Positions 17,520-27,711 of a DNA stretch of 64,000 bases are shown piece after piece (within the stretch, counting starts at the first letter, position 1; every line of letters begins with the position of its first letter). The notes under the pieces are model-generated. The model was not told the DNA's origin. It was given only the letters and a program-made list of their open reading frames with translations, and made no database searches. Both the position numbers and the translations under genes were made by a program. This DNA is from Gammaproteobacteria bacterium (GTDB lineage: Bacteria; Pseudomonadota; Gammaproteobacteria; Nevskiales; Nevskiaceae), in NCBI GenBank assembly GCA_026398875.1, contig JAPLSB010000017.1, forward strand, positions 310,001 to 374,000. Direction: 5' to 3'.

Positions 17520-17969
17520 ATGACCGATCTTCGCTCCCTGCCCCGCTTGCGCGACGGCGCGCTGAACCTCGGCGACTGGCTGACCGAGCCGCAGCCTGCC
17601 ACTGCGGGTGCACTGAACGTATTCGCCGGCACCGTCCGCAACACCCACGAAGGCAATGCGGTCAGCGGCATGACCTATCACGCCCACCGCGGGCTGGCCG
17701 AAGCGCGGCTGCGCGAAATCGAAGCGGCGGCGGAAGCCCGCTTCAAGGTCAGCGCACGGGTTGCCCATGCCGTCGGGAAACTGGAAATCGGCGAGATCAG
17801 CGTGATCGTCGTGATCCGTGGCGGCCATCGCGCCGAAGGTTTCGAGGCCTGTCGCTGGACGATCGACACGATCAAGCAGGCCGTGCCGATCTGGAAGGAA
17901 GAACACTACGTCGACGGGAACGCGCGCTTTCTCGAAGGCGTGCCGATCCAGCCGGTCGAATCACCCTAG
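17520..17969 (+). CDS. moaE: Molybdopterin synthase catalytic subunit
   Basis: A 149-residue catalytic subunit that pairs with MoaD to convert cyclic pyranopterin monophosphate to molybdopterin. The conserved RNTHEGN, the dimer and active-site region and the lysine-containing segment IKQAVPIWKEEHY are present. It starts 5 bases after the moaD stop. There is no obvious strong ribosome site, suggesting coupling to moaD translation. Confidence 0.96.
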   Translation: MTDLRSLPRLRDGALNLGDWLTEPQPATAGALNVFAGTVRNTHEGNAVSGMTYHAHRGLAEARLREIEAAAEARFKVSARVAHAVGKLEIGEISVIVVIRGGHRAEGFEACRWTIDTIKQAVPIWKEEHYVDGNARFLEGVPIQPVESP

Positions 17970-17985
17970 ACCCCTCGCAAAACCG

Positions 17986-18417
17986 ATGAGAGACGTCAGT
18001 CCGAAGGAAGTGACCCTGCGCGTCGCCGTGGCTCAGGCCGTGGTCGATGTGCCCGCCGCGGTGCTGATTCGCCTGCGCGAAAAGACGCTGGACAAGGGCG
18101 ATGCGCTGGAAATCTCCCGCGCCGCCGGAATTCTTGCCGCCAAGCGCACCTGGGAACTGCTGCCACTGTGCCACCCGATTCCGGTCGAGCGGCTGGATCT
18201 GAGCTACGAATTCACGGCGACCAGCGTCACCGTGCTGGTCGAGGTCGCCACCCATGCCCGCACCGGCATCGAGATGGAAGCGCTGACCGCTGCGAGCATC
18301 GCCAGCCTTTGCCTGTACGACATGCTGAAGCCGCACGCCGGCACCGATCTGAAGATCCGCGACGTGCTGCTGCTGAAGAAGACCGGCGGCAAGTCCGGCG
18401 ATTTCCTGCGCGCCTGA
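17986..18417 (+). CDS. moaC: Cyclic pyranopterin monophosphate synthase
   Basis: A 143-residue enzyme that converts 3',8-cyclo-GTP to cyclic pyranopterin monophosphate. Family residues are clear: AAKRTWELLPLCHPIP, GIEMEALTAASIASL, YDMLKPH and the closing KKTGGKSGDF. The protein begins at MRDVSPKEVT and lacks the ~14-residue N-terminal LTH-type segment of most homologues. No in-frame alternative start upstream restores it. It lies 16 bases after moaE. Confidence 0.95.
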   Translation: MRDVSPKEVTLRVAVAQAVVDVPAAVLIRLREKTLDKGDALEISRAAGILAAKRTWELLPLCHPIPVERLDLSYEFTATSVTVLVEVATHARTGIEMEALTAASIASLCLYDMLKPHAGTDLKIRDVLLLKKTGGKSGDFLRA

Positions 18418-18446
18418 CGCGCGCGTTCCACCTGAGGAGCAAGACC

Positions 18447-18857
18447 ATGTCCGTCGACGCCACCCGCAAGCTGCTCGCTGACTACTACGGCGCCTTCAAC
18501 CGCCGCGACTGGCCGACCTTCCTCGGTCTGCTGACCGACGACGTGATCCACGACGTCAACCAGGGCGGCCGCGAGATCGGCAAGGCCGCGTTCGGCGCGT
18601 TCATGGACAAGATGAACCGCTCGTACTCGGAAGAGATCGTCGACATCTCGGTCAACGTCAACGTCGATGGCTCGCGCGCGGCAGTCGAATTCCTGGTGCT
18701 CGGCAAGTACCTGAAGACTGACGAAGGCCTGCCGGAAGCCAACGGCCAGACCTATCGCCTGCCGGCCGGTGCCTTCTTCGATATCCGTGATGGCAAGGTC
18801 GCAAGGGTGACCAACTACTACAACCTGAACGACTGGCTAAAGCAGGTCGGGGCGTAG
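18447..18857 (+). CDS. NTF2-like / ketosteroid isomerase-related protein
   Basis: A 136-residue single-domain cone-fold protein of the SnoaL/NTF2 superfamily, close to the proteobacterial ketosteroid isomerase-related family. It starts MSVDATRKLLADYYGAFNRRDW with GAGGAG 7 bases before the ATG. Acidic and aromatic pocket residues (DDVIHDVNQGG, NYYNLNDW) suggest an enzyme or ligand carrier, but the ligand is unknown. It sits 29 bases after moaC and is separated from the GNAT gene by a dispersed repeat. Confidence 0.85.
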   Translation: MSVDATRKLLADYYGAFNRRDWPTFLGLLTDDVIHDVNQGGREIGKAAFGAFMDKMNRSYSEEIVDISVNVNVDGSRAAVEFLVLGKYLKTDEGLPEANGQTYRLPAGAFFDIRDGKVARVTNYYNLNDWLKQVGA

Positions 18858-18883
18858 CGATAGCGATTGACGTCGTTGTGCGA

Positions 18884-19063
18884 CAACAGCAACGGTTAAA
18901 CGCAAAGGCGCAAAGGGAAAAGAAAGGACGCAAAGAAAGCCTGCAAGCGGTTTCCGGTCGTATTGGCCTTGGGTGAACGTTATTGCTTGTCTCGATTTTC
19001 CTTTCTTAGCTGTTCTCCTCTTGGCCGTTCTTTGCGCCTTTGCGTTGAACTTTTGCTGTTGCT
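18884..19063. repeat. Long imperfect inverted repeat, copy 2 (ACGCAAAGGCGCAAAG family)
   Basis: This fills the gap between the NTF2-like and GNAT genes. The left arm carries ACGCAAAGGCGCAAAG (18900-18915) then GGGAAAAGAAAGGACGCAAAG. The right arm carries the reverse complement (19030-19045), and outer CAACAGCAAC/GTTGCTTT-like ends also pair. It is very similar to copy 1 at 1884-2051, including the A/G-rich inner flank, while the central ~100 bases differ. Confidence 0.85.
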
Positions 19064-19091
19064 TTCCCGGCAAGCACGAGCGATCAGACTG

Positions 19092-19685
19092 ATGCACGAA
19101 CTCCGAATCGAACAACTGCACGGTGCCGAGATCGCGAGCCAGCTCGATGCCCTCGCCGACGTCCGCATCGCCGTGTTCCGCGCCTTTCCGTACCTGTACG
19201 AAGGCTCGCGCGACTACGAACGGCACTATCTGCAGACTTACATCGACTGCCCGCGCAGCCTTGCGATCCTGGTCTGGGACGGTGATCGCTGCGTCGGCGC
19301 ATCGACGGTGCTGCCGCTCGCCGATGCCGGAGCCGAAGCGCAAGCGCCGTTCATCGCTGGCGGCCACGATATTCGCGAGATCGACTACTTCGGTGAATCG
19401 GTGCTGCTGCCCGAATATCGCGGCTTCGGCGTTGGCGTGAAGTTCTTCGAGCTGCGCGAAGCCCATGCGGCAGCGCTGGGCCTGAAGGTCTGCGCGTTCT
19501 GCGCGGTGCAACGGCCGGACGATCATTCGCTGAAGCCGGCCGGCTACGTGCCGAACGATCGCTTCTGGGGCAAGCGCGGCTACATCAAGGCGCCGGAGAT
19601 CGTCACCACGTTCTCGTGGCCGGACATCGGTGAGACCGAATCCACGGCCAAGCCGATGACCTTCTGGCTGCGGCGCCTGCCATGA
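19092..19685 (+). CDS. GNAT-family N-acetyltransferase
   Basis: A 197-residue acyltransferase-fold protein. The acetyl-CoA-binding stretch is ESVLLPEYRGFGVGVKFFELREAHAAALG (motif A, R-G-x-G-x-G/V form), preceded by a beta-rich substrate region. The ATG at 19092 is chosen because upstream sequence belongs to the repeat. Its stop overlaps the start of the nitrilase-family gene by four bases, so the two are translationally coupled and probably act together. Substrate unknown. Confidence 0.85.
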   Translation: MHELRIEQLHGAEIASQLDALADVRIAVFRAFPYLYEGSRDYERHYLQTYIDCPRSLAILVWDGDRCVGASTVLPLADAGAEAQAPFIAGGHDIREIDYFGESVLLPEYRGFGVGVKFFELREAHAAALGLKVCAFCAVQRPDDHSLKPAGYVPNDRFWGKRGYIKAPEIVTTFSWPDIGETESTAKPMTFWLRRLP

Positions 19686-20563
19686 GCAGCCGCGCGTTCA
19701 CGGTGGCGGCTGCGCAGTTTCCGGTGTTCTCGCCGGAGCGCTGGGCGGACGTGGAAACCGTCGTGACCCAGTGGGTCAACGAAGCGGTCGCACATGGCGC
19801 GAAGCTGCTGGTGTTCCCTGAATACGGCGCGATGTCGCTGGCCCATCTCGACGCCGCCACGCGGTCCGACCTGCACGGCCAGATCGGCGCGATGCAGGCG
19901 CATCGCGACGGCTGGCGCGACCTGCATGCGCGTCTGGCGCGGACGCACGGCGTGCTGATCGTGGCCGGTAGCTTCCCCTGGCAGCTTGACGACGGCCGCA
20001 CCGTCAATCGCGCGTTCCTGTGCTTTCCGGATGGCCGCATCGAGTTCCAGGACAAGTGCGTGATGACGCGCTTCGAGCGCGAGCAATGGCAGATCAGCGC
20101 CCATGCGCCGCTCAAGGTGTTCGACACCGCGCTCGGCAAGCTCGCGATCACCATCTGCTACGACTCCGAATTCCCGCTGCTGGCTCGCGCCGCCTGCGAA
20201 GCCGGCGCCGAAATCCTGCTGGTGCCGAGCTGCACCGACACGCTGGCCGGCTACTACCGGGTCAAGGTCGGCGCGCAGGCGCGGGCGCTGGAAAACCAGT
20301 GCTTCGTCGTCCAGTCGCCAATCGTCGGCGAGGCGGCGTGGTCGCCGGCGGTCGACGTCAACATCGGCGCGGCGGGCGTCTATGGCCCGCCGGATCGCGG
20401 CTTTCCGGACGACGGCGTGATCGCCATCGGCCCGCTGAACGAAGCGCGCTGGCTGTATGCCGAGATCGATCCTGCCAAGGTCACCGAGGTTCGCGAGAAC
20501 GGCGCGGTGCGCCCGTTCCGGCACTGGCCGGAGTCGAACGCCTGGCCGATCGAGCTGCGCTGA
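19682..20563 (+). CDS. Carbon-nitrogen hydrolase (nitrilase superfamily amidase)
   Basis: A 293-residue hydrolase with the Glu-Lys-Cys catalytic triad: Glu in FPEYGAMSL (~residue 44), Lys in FQDKCVMTRFE (~124) and Cys in ITICYDSEFP (~158). Such enzymes cleave amide or nitrile bonds. ATGA overlap with the upstream GNAT gene suggests the two act on the same metabolite, for instance acylation and deacylation or transfer; this is inference. No signal peptide. Confidence 0.92.
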   Translation: MSSRAFTVAAAQFPVFSPERWADVETVVTQWVNEAVAHGAKLLVFPEYGAMSLAHLDAATRSDLHGQIGAMQAHRDGWRDLHARLARTHGVLIVAGSFPWQLDDGRTVNRAFLCFPDGRIEFQDKCVMTRFEREQWQISAHAPLKVFDTALGKLAITICYDSEFPLLARAACEAGAEILLVPSCTDTLAGYYRVKVGAQARALENQCFVVQSPIVGEAAWSPAVDVNIGAAGVYGPPDRGFPDDGVIAIGPLNEARWLYAEIDPAKVTEVRENGAVRPFRHWPESNAWPIELR

Positions 20564-20601
20564 AGCCGCGCGGTTCGCCTCCCCACTTCGCTTCACGAAC
20601 C

Positions 20602-22029
20602 ATGACCGCGCCGATCGACAAGCAGCTGCTGACCCTCCAGCGCATGGAAATGTCGCTGGTTCGCGCCGTGCTGATCAAGCAGATGTTCCTGGTGCCGAAG
20701 GAGTACCAGCAGCTGCGCTACCTGCTGAGTTTCGCGCGGCTGCACGTGTTCGCGCCGGGCGGCATCGACGGTGCGCCGCGCCGCGCCGATGTCGTCGTCG
20801 CACAGGACCTGGTCGCGCCACTGCGCGAGCGGGTGCTGAAGGCGCTGTACAAGCCGCTGCGCCGCGAGGCGATCACCGAAAAGCGGCTTGGTGGTGCCAT
20901 CAACGCGTTGCGCGAGCTGTATCCGTCGCTGGTGACCGCGCGCCGGCAACTTCTGCGCCGGCATCAGAACGACTTTTCCGAAGCCGAACTCGATGCCGAG
21001 GTCGGCCACAAGGCGCTGGTCACGATCCTTGGCGGCGGCGGTGGCGCCGGCTATGTCTACATCGGTGCGGCCGCGCGTCTGCGGGCCGAGCAGAAGGCAT
21101 CGGACTACCTGGTCGGTGCGTCGATCGGCGCGCTGATCGGCGCCTTCCTGAGCCGTTCGCGCGAGCTGGACATCGACGCCATCCTCGCCTGGGCCAAGGC
21201 GCTCAAGACACGCCACATCTTCGCGCCGCCGCATGTCGGCGCCACGCACACGCTGCCCGGCCTGATGCGCCTGCATCTCGAAGGCATGGCGCGGCACATG
21301 CAGCATCCGGACGGCACGCCGCTGCGCCTGAAGGATCTGGAGATTCCCTATGAGGCAGTGATTGCCGGCGTCCGCCGCTCGGTCTACGACCACATGCCGG
21401 CGACCTTGCGCGAGCTGGTCGGTGCACGCGTCCGGCATCGCTCGTTGGGGCGGCTGGTCGCCGAGCGCATGCTGCTGGTCGGCACCTTCTTCAACCCGAA
21501 GGTGGTCAAGGCGATCGTGCTCGGCCGCGAGCCCGCCACCCGCGAGCTGCGCGTGGTCGACGCCGTGGGCCTGTCGGCGGCGATTCCGGCGGTGCTGCAG
21601 TACGAGCCGAAAGCCCGCGATGCGACCAGCGACGCAGTACTGGCCGAACTGCGCCGCCAGTACGACGTGGCGCTGTTCGCCGATGGCGGTGTCGCCGCCA
21701 ACGTGCCGGCCCGAGTCGCCTGGGAAGGCGTCAAGGCTGGGCGGATCGGCACCCGCAACGCGTTCTACCTGGCGCTCGACTGCTTCCATCCGCAGTTCGA
21801 TCCGCGCCATCTGTGGTTGTGGCCGGTGACGCAGGCGATCCAGCTGCAGCTGCCGAGCCAGCGGCCGTACTTCGATTGGCTGGTGCGCTTCGAGCCGACC
21901 TTGTCGCCGGTCAACCTGCTGCCATCGGATGCCGACTTCGACCGCGCGTTCCGCTGGGGCTGGGATCAGGCCGACAAGATGATGCCGTTCCTGCTCAAGG
22001 CGCTGGAGCCGATTCGCTGGGTGCCGTGA
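20602..22029 (+). CDS. Patatin-like phospholipase
   Basis: A 475-residue lipid acyl hydrolase. The patatin core begins near residue 145 with the oxyanion loop GGGGGAGY. The nucleophile elbow GASIG is near residue 175 and the catalytic Asp in FADGGVAANVP near 370 completes the Ser-Asp dyad. The N-terminal ~140 residues are helical and typical of larger bacterial patatins. No signal peptide, so probably cytosolic or membrane-peripheral. It is 38 bases after the nitrilase gene and may be the last gene of that operon. Substrate unproven. Confidence 0.9.
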   Translation: MTAPIDKQLLTLQRMEMSLVRAVLIKQMFLVPKEYQQLRYLLSFARLHVFAPGGIDGAPRRADVVVAQDLVAPLRERVLKALYKPLRREAITEKRLGGAINALRELYPSLVTARRQLLRRHQNDFSEAELDAEVGHKALVTILGGGGGAGYVYIGAAARLRAEQKASDYLVGASIGALIGAFLSRSRELDIDAILAWAKALKTRHIFAPPHVGATHTLPGLMRLHLEGMARHMQHPDGTPLRLKDLEIPYEAVIAGVRRSVYDHMPATLRELVGARVRHRSLGRLVAERMLLVGTFFNPKVVKAIVLGREPATRELRVVDAVGLSAAIPAVLQYEPKARDATSDAVLAELRRQYDVALFADGGVAANVPARVAWEGVKAGRIGTRNAFYLALDCFHPQFDPRHLWLWPVTQAIQLQLPSQRPYFDWLVRFEPTLSPVNLLPSDADFDRAFRWGWDQADKMMPFLLKALEPIRWVP

Positions 22030-22038
22030 GCGGCGCGC

Positions 22039-24235
<2,197 letters not shown>

Positions 24236-24619
24236 TCAGCCGAGTTGGCGCGCCAGCCAGAAGCCGAGCGCGCAGGCCGCAAGGCTCAAGCCCAGGTTTG
24301 CAGCGACGTTGGCGAAGGCCGCTGCCGCATTGCCGTCCCGCCACAGCAGCAGGGTTTCGATCGAGAACGCCGAGAACGTCGTGAAGCCACCGAGAATGCC
24401 GGTGGTCAGGCCCAGCCGCAGCGTGTCCGACAGCGTACCGGGCCGGCTGATGGCGAACGCCGTGATCAGCCCCATCGCGAAACCGCCGACGACGTTGACC
24501 GCGAGCGTGCCCCACGGAAAGCCGGGGGCGGCACTGCGCAACATCGTCGAAAGCCAGTAGCGGGCCACCGAACCAAACGCGCCGCCGGCAGCCACGGCCA
24601 GCACGACAGCGCCATTCAT
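24236..24619 (-). CDS. crcB: Fluoride channel (Fluc/CrcB)
   Basis: A 127-residue small membrane protein with four helices that forms dual-topology fluoride channels. Signatures are GGAFGSVARYW near the N-terminus, NVVGGFAMG, and the pore motif GGFTTFSAFSIET. Its ATG overlaps the vapC stop by four bases, so it is translationally coupled to a toxin-antitoxin pair. No fluoride riboswitch precedes it; the upstream sequence is vapC coding. Normally crcB follows rarA directly. Confidence 0.96.
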   Translation of the reverse strand: MNGAVVLAVAAGGAFGSVARYWLSTMLRSAAPGFPWGTLAVNVVGGFAMGLITAFAISRPGTLSDTLRLGLTTGILGGFTTFSAFSIETLLLWRDGNAAAAFANVAANLGLSLAACALGFWLARQLG

Positions 24620-25020
24620 GCCGCGTGCGCCCGCATGACCTTGAGGCCGAGCCCGCGCTCCATGACATCGAAATCGCGATCCCGATGAAGCAGCGTGAAG
24701 CCGTGCTCGATGCAGAACGTGCCGATCAACAGATCAATGGTTTTTCGCACCGTGACACCCTGGGCACGCAGCTTCCGGTCGTTCTCGGCACTCCGCCGGG
24801 CGATCTCGAAGCCGGCCATCTCGTGGCTTGGCAGCGCGGCCATCAAGCCGGCCACGCGGCGGAACTCGCGGTCATCGCGTATGCCCTGCAGCACTTCGGT
24901 CAGGATCAGGTCGCCGGTGGCGACAGTGTCGCGGTCGAGCAGGCGATCAAGCAGATCGACCTGTGGCCCGTCGATACCGTTCAGGAAGTCGATCCAGACC
25001 GAGCTGTCGGCGACGATCAC
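24616..25020 (-). CDS. vapC: VapC-type PIN-domain ribonuclease toxin
   Basis: A 134-residue PIN-domain endoribonuclease. Acidic metal-binding residues are in MIVADSSVWIDF (Asp5), TEVLQGI (Glu ~42), TIDLLIGTFCIEHG (Asp ~95) and the late HRDRDFD. Length is typical for VapC. ATGA overlap with vapB upstream and with crcB downstream gives a three-gene coupled unit. The target is unknown; VapCs usually cleave tRNA or rRNA loops. Confidence 0.93.
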   Translation of the reverse strand: MIVADSSVWIDFLNGIDGPQVDLLDRLLDRDTVATGDLILTEVLQGIRDDREFRRVAGLMAALPSHEMAGFEIARRSAENDRKLRAQGVTVRKTIDLLIGTFCIEHGFTLLHRDRDFDVMERGLGLKVMRAHAA

Positions 25021-25226
25021 CGCGACGGCTCATGGACCGAAAGACGGCTGACGTCGAGATTGCCGTCCCACACCACCTTGCCGCGCAAGCTGCGCAATTC
25101 CTGCTGACGCTGCATGCGAACGAGCAAGCGCAAGCCATCCTCGACCGCCTGCTTCTTGGTGCGCGCGCCGGTGGCAGCCATTGCTTCGGCCATCAAGTCG
25201 TCGTCGATGTCGATATTGGTTCGCAT
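25017..25226 (-). CDS. vapB: VapB-type antitoxin (type II toxin-antitoxin)
   Basis: A 69-residue antitoxin with an N-terminal ribbon-helix-helix DNA-binding segment (MRTNIDIDDDLMAEAMAATG, TKKQAVEDGLRLLV) and a C-terminal toxin-binding tail (LRGKVVWDGNLDVSRL), the DUF2191 pattern. AAGGTGG lies just before the ATG at 25226, which is preferred over an upstream in-frame start inside the repeat. It overlaps vapC by four bases and likely represses its own promoter. Confidence 0.93.
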   Translation of the reverse strand: MRTNIDIDDDLMAEAMAATGARTKKQAVEDGLRLLVRMQRQQELRSLRGKVVWDGNLDVSRLSVHEPSR

Positions 25227-25282
25227 GGCGCCACCTTTTGTGCATGAATTTCGAGAAGCATACACATTCGCGAGGGCAAGGC

Positions 25283-25496
25283 CAAAGCGATTCGCACGCG
25301 GAGAACGCAAAGAACGCGGAGAACGGCAAAAGCGAGAAAAGCCTTTGGCAAACGGCGAAAAGCCAGGGCTGAAAAGCTATTGAAAGCGGTTCCTTCGTGT
25401 CCTTGCTTTTGCCTTCCTTCGTGCCTTTGTGCTCCGGAGCTTCTGACGTTCTGGTTTCGCTTTTCTCTGCGTACTCCGCGTTCTCTGCGTGAGCCT
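25283..25496. repeat. Diverged inverted repeat, copy 3 (ACGCGGAGAACGCAAAG-type arms)
   Basis: The 285-base gap between rarA and vapB is mainly an imperfect inverted repeat. The left arm has CACGCGGAGAACGCAAAGAA then CGCGGAGAACGG. The right arm has the related CTGCGTACTCCGCGTTCTCT then GCGTGAGCC. The core resembles copies 1 and 2 but with GCGGAG or GCAGAG in place of GCAAAG. No small gene is recognised in it. The vapB promoter must lie at its left end. Confidence 0.75.
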
Positions 25497-25511
25497 GGCC
25501 GTTGACGACCT

Positions 25512-26858
25512 TCAGCGGGACGGCTTCCCGCGCGCCACGGCCCGCAATTGCGCCAGCTGCTCGCCGATCTTGATTTCCAGGCCTCGGGGCTTCGGGCTGT
25601 AGAACTCGGTACCAAGCAGCGCATCGGGCAGGAACTGCTGGCCGGCGGCGACACCGTCTTCCTCGTCGTGGTCGTAGCGATAACCGTCGCCATAGCCGAG
25701 ACCCTTCATCAACTTGGTCGGCGCATTGCGGATGTGCATCGGCACGTCCAGCGAGCCGTGCTTCTCGACTGCCGCTCGAACGTTCTTGTAGCCGCGGTAG
25801 ATCGCATTGCTTTTCGGCGCCACCGACAGGAACACCACCGCCTGCGCCAGCGCCAGTTCCCCTTCCGGGCTGCCGAGCCGTTCGTAGCTGTCCCAGGCAT
25901 CCAGGCACATGCGCTGCGCACGCGGGTCGGCAAGGCCGATGTCCTCGACACTCATCCGCAGCAGACGCCGCGCGAGATAGCCGGGATCGACACCGCCATC
26001 CAGCATTCGCGCGAACCAGTACAGCGCCGCGTCCGGATCGCTGCCGCGCACGGACTTGTGAAGCGCGCTGATCTGGTCGTAGAAGTTTTCGCCCTGCTTG
26101 TCGAATCGGCGCAATCCCTTGCCGATCAACTGGTCAAGCAGCGCATCGTCCTGCCGGCCGGCCGCGCGGCTCAGCTCGAAGGCGGTTTCCAGCAGGATCA
26201 GCGCCCGGCGCGCATCGCCGTCGGCGGTATCGGCAATCCGCGACAGCCACCGCTCGGGCAGCGCGTCGGCTGCAGCGCCCATGCCGCGCTCGGGGTCGGT
26301 CAGCGCGCGCTGCAGCAGATCGGTGATCGCGGCGGCATCGAGCGAGCGCAGCACGAACACGCGCAGCCGGCTCAGCAGCGCGCCGTTGAGCTCGAAGCTC
26401 GGGTTCTCGGTGGTTGCGCCAATCAGCGTGACGGTGCCGTCCTCGACGTACGGCAGCAGCGCGTCCTGCTGGCTCTTGTTGAAGCGGTGGATCTCGTCGA
26501 TGAAGAGGATCGTGCGGCGCGAGCCACCGCCCGCTTGCAGCACCGCGCGCTGCGGCGCCTTGGCGTTGCGCGCCATCTGCGCGTTGACCATCGCTTCGCG
26601 GATGTCCTTGACCCCGGCCATCACCGCAGAGAGCGTCAGGAATTGGGCGTCCGAGTGGTTGGCGATCAGCCGCGCCAGCGTGGTCTTGCCGACGCCGGGT
26701 GGCCCCCAGAACACGATCGACGGAATGCGCCCGGATTCCATCGCCACCCGCAGTGGCGAGCCGGGCCCCAGCACATGCTGCTGACCGACGACCTCATCGA
26801 GCGTCCGCGGCCGCATCCGTTCGGCCAGCGGCGCATCGGGGTTCACCGGTTGCGACAC
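25512..26858 (-). CDS. rarA: Replication-associated recombination protein A (AAA+ ATPase)
   Basis: A 448-residue clamp-loader-like ATPase (MgsA/RarA) acting at stalled replication forks. Walker A is GPPGVGKTT (~residue 52), Walker B region FIDEIHRFNKSQQD, sensor 1 IGATTENPSFELN, and a C-terminal tetramerisation domain ends near the stop. It is 10 bases downstream of lolA, keeping the ftsK-lolA-rarA-serS order of gammaproteobacteria. Confidence 0.97.
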   Translation of the reverse strand: MSQPVNPDAPLAERMRPRTLDEVVGQQHVLGPGSPLRVAMESGRIPSIVFWGPPGVGKTTLARLIANHSDAQFLTLSAVMAGVKDIREAMVNAQMARNAKAPQRAVLQAGGGSRRTILFIDEIHRFNKSQQDALLPYVEDGTVTLIGATTENPSFELNGALLSRLRVFVLRSLDAAAITDLLQRALTDPERGMGAAADALPERWLSRIADTADGDARRALILLETAFELSRAAGRQDDALLDQLIGKGLRRFDKQGENFYDQISALHKSVRGSDPDAALYWFARMLDGGVDPGYLARRLLRMSVEDIGLADPRAQRMCLDAWDSYERLGSPEGELALAQAVVFLSVAPKSNAIYRGYKNVRAAVEKHGSLDVPMHIRNAPTKLMKGLGYGDGYRYDHDEEDGVAAGQQFLPDALLGTEFYSPKPRGLEIKIGEQLAQLRAVARGKPSR

Positions 26859-26867
26859 ACCGGGCCG

Positions 26868-27554
26868 TCAGGGGCGCGAGGCCGCGCCACCGGCACTCGG
26901 TGCGCTGTCGCCATCAACGACCTCGGTGCCCTTCGGCGGCGTGAACTGGAACTGCGCCGCATCGATCGGCTTGTTGGTCGCCACGGTGCTGAACTTCACT
27001 TCCGAGGAACCGCCAATCGGGTCCTGGAAGCGCATGCGCAGCGGTGCGCCGGCCTTGTCGATGGACAGCTCGATCGACTTGAAATCGCTGTCCTTCGCTT
27101 TCGGCAGCAGGCGCACCACGCGGGCATCGCCATCGCTGCCACCGTCCTGCACGACAAACGCATCGGTCAGCCCACCGCGCTGCGACAGCAGCGCTGCCGG
27201 CGTGCCGGCCAGCGCCGACTTCGCGTTACGCACCGTAGCTTGGTTCAAATCGGGATCGAAGGCCCAGAGCTTGGTGCCGTCGCAGATCGACAGCTGCTCG
27301 TACGGCTTTTCGTAGGCCCAGCGGAAGCGGCCGATGTCGGACTTCGCACCGGCGGCTGGCCGCGACAGCAGGAAGCGGCCGCTGGAACGCGCGGTGACCG
27401 TACCGCGTTCGTCGGTCTGGGTCTGATCGAAGCGGGCATCGAAGGTTTGCACGCCATCGACGAAGCGCTTCAGGGTGTCCTGCGCGGAATCGGCTTGCAC
27501 CACCGGCATGACGCAGAGCGGGATCGACAACAGCAGCTTCGACAATCGGGACAT
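26868..27554 (-). CDS. lolA: Outer-membrane lipoprotein carrier protein
   Basis: A 228-residue periplasmic chaperone that shuttles lipoproteins from LolCDE to LolB. The signal peptide runs from MSRLSKLLLSIPL to about QADSAQ. The mature part carries the LolA pattern (TFDARFDQTQTDERG, SGRFLLSRP, FRWAYEKPYEQL, YDPDLNQ-like FDPDLNQATV). The ATG at 27554 is chosen because it creates the signal peptide. A terminator precedes it, so lolA-rarA has its own promoter. Confidence 0.95.
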   Translation of the reverse strand: MSRLSKLLLSIPLCVMPVVQADSAQDTLKRFVDGVQTFDARFDQTQTDERGTVTARSSGRFLLSRPAAGAKSDIGRFRWAYEKPYEQLSICDGTKLWAFDPDLNQATVRNAKSALAGTPAALLSQRGGLTDAFVVQDGGSDGDARVVRLLPKAKDSDFKSIELSIDKAGAPLRMRFQDPIGGSSEVKFSTVATNKPIDAAQFQFTPPKGTEVVDGDSAPSAGGAASRP

Positions 27555-27657
27555 GGTGTCGGCAACCGGAGCGCCGTTGCGGCGCGAAGTGCACAAATTA
27601 TCGCTTGGATACTGAAGCGCCGCTGAGCACCGAATCGCCGCGCCAGGGGCGACAACG

Positions 27658-27685
27658 GAAAAAGGCCCGCGAACGGGCCTTTTTC
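27658..27685 (-). terminator. Bidirectional intrinsic terminator
   Basis: A 12-bp stem, GAAAAAGGCCCG (27658-27669) and CGGGCCTTTTTC (27674-27685), with CGAA loop. On the minus strand it ends in a T run 27 bases past the lipoprotein stop and insulates lolA. Confidence 0.92.
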
Positions 27686-27711
27686 GAAACTGCGTGATCG
27701 CGAGCTGCCCG

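Noticed and set aside
24620-24700. Fluoride riboswitch before crcB
   Set aside because: The crcB start overlaps vapC coding sequence, leaving no leader to hold one.
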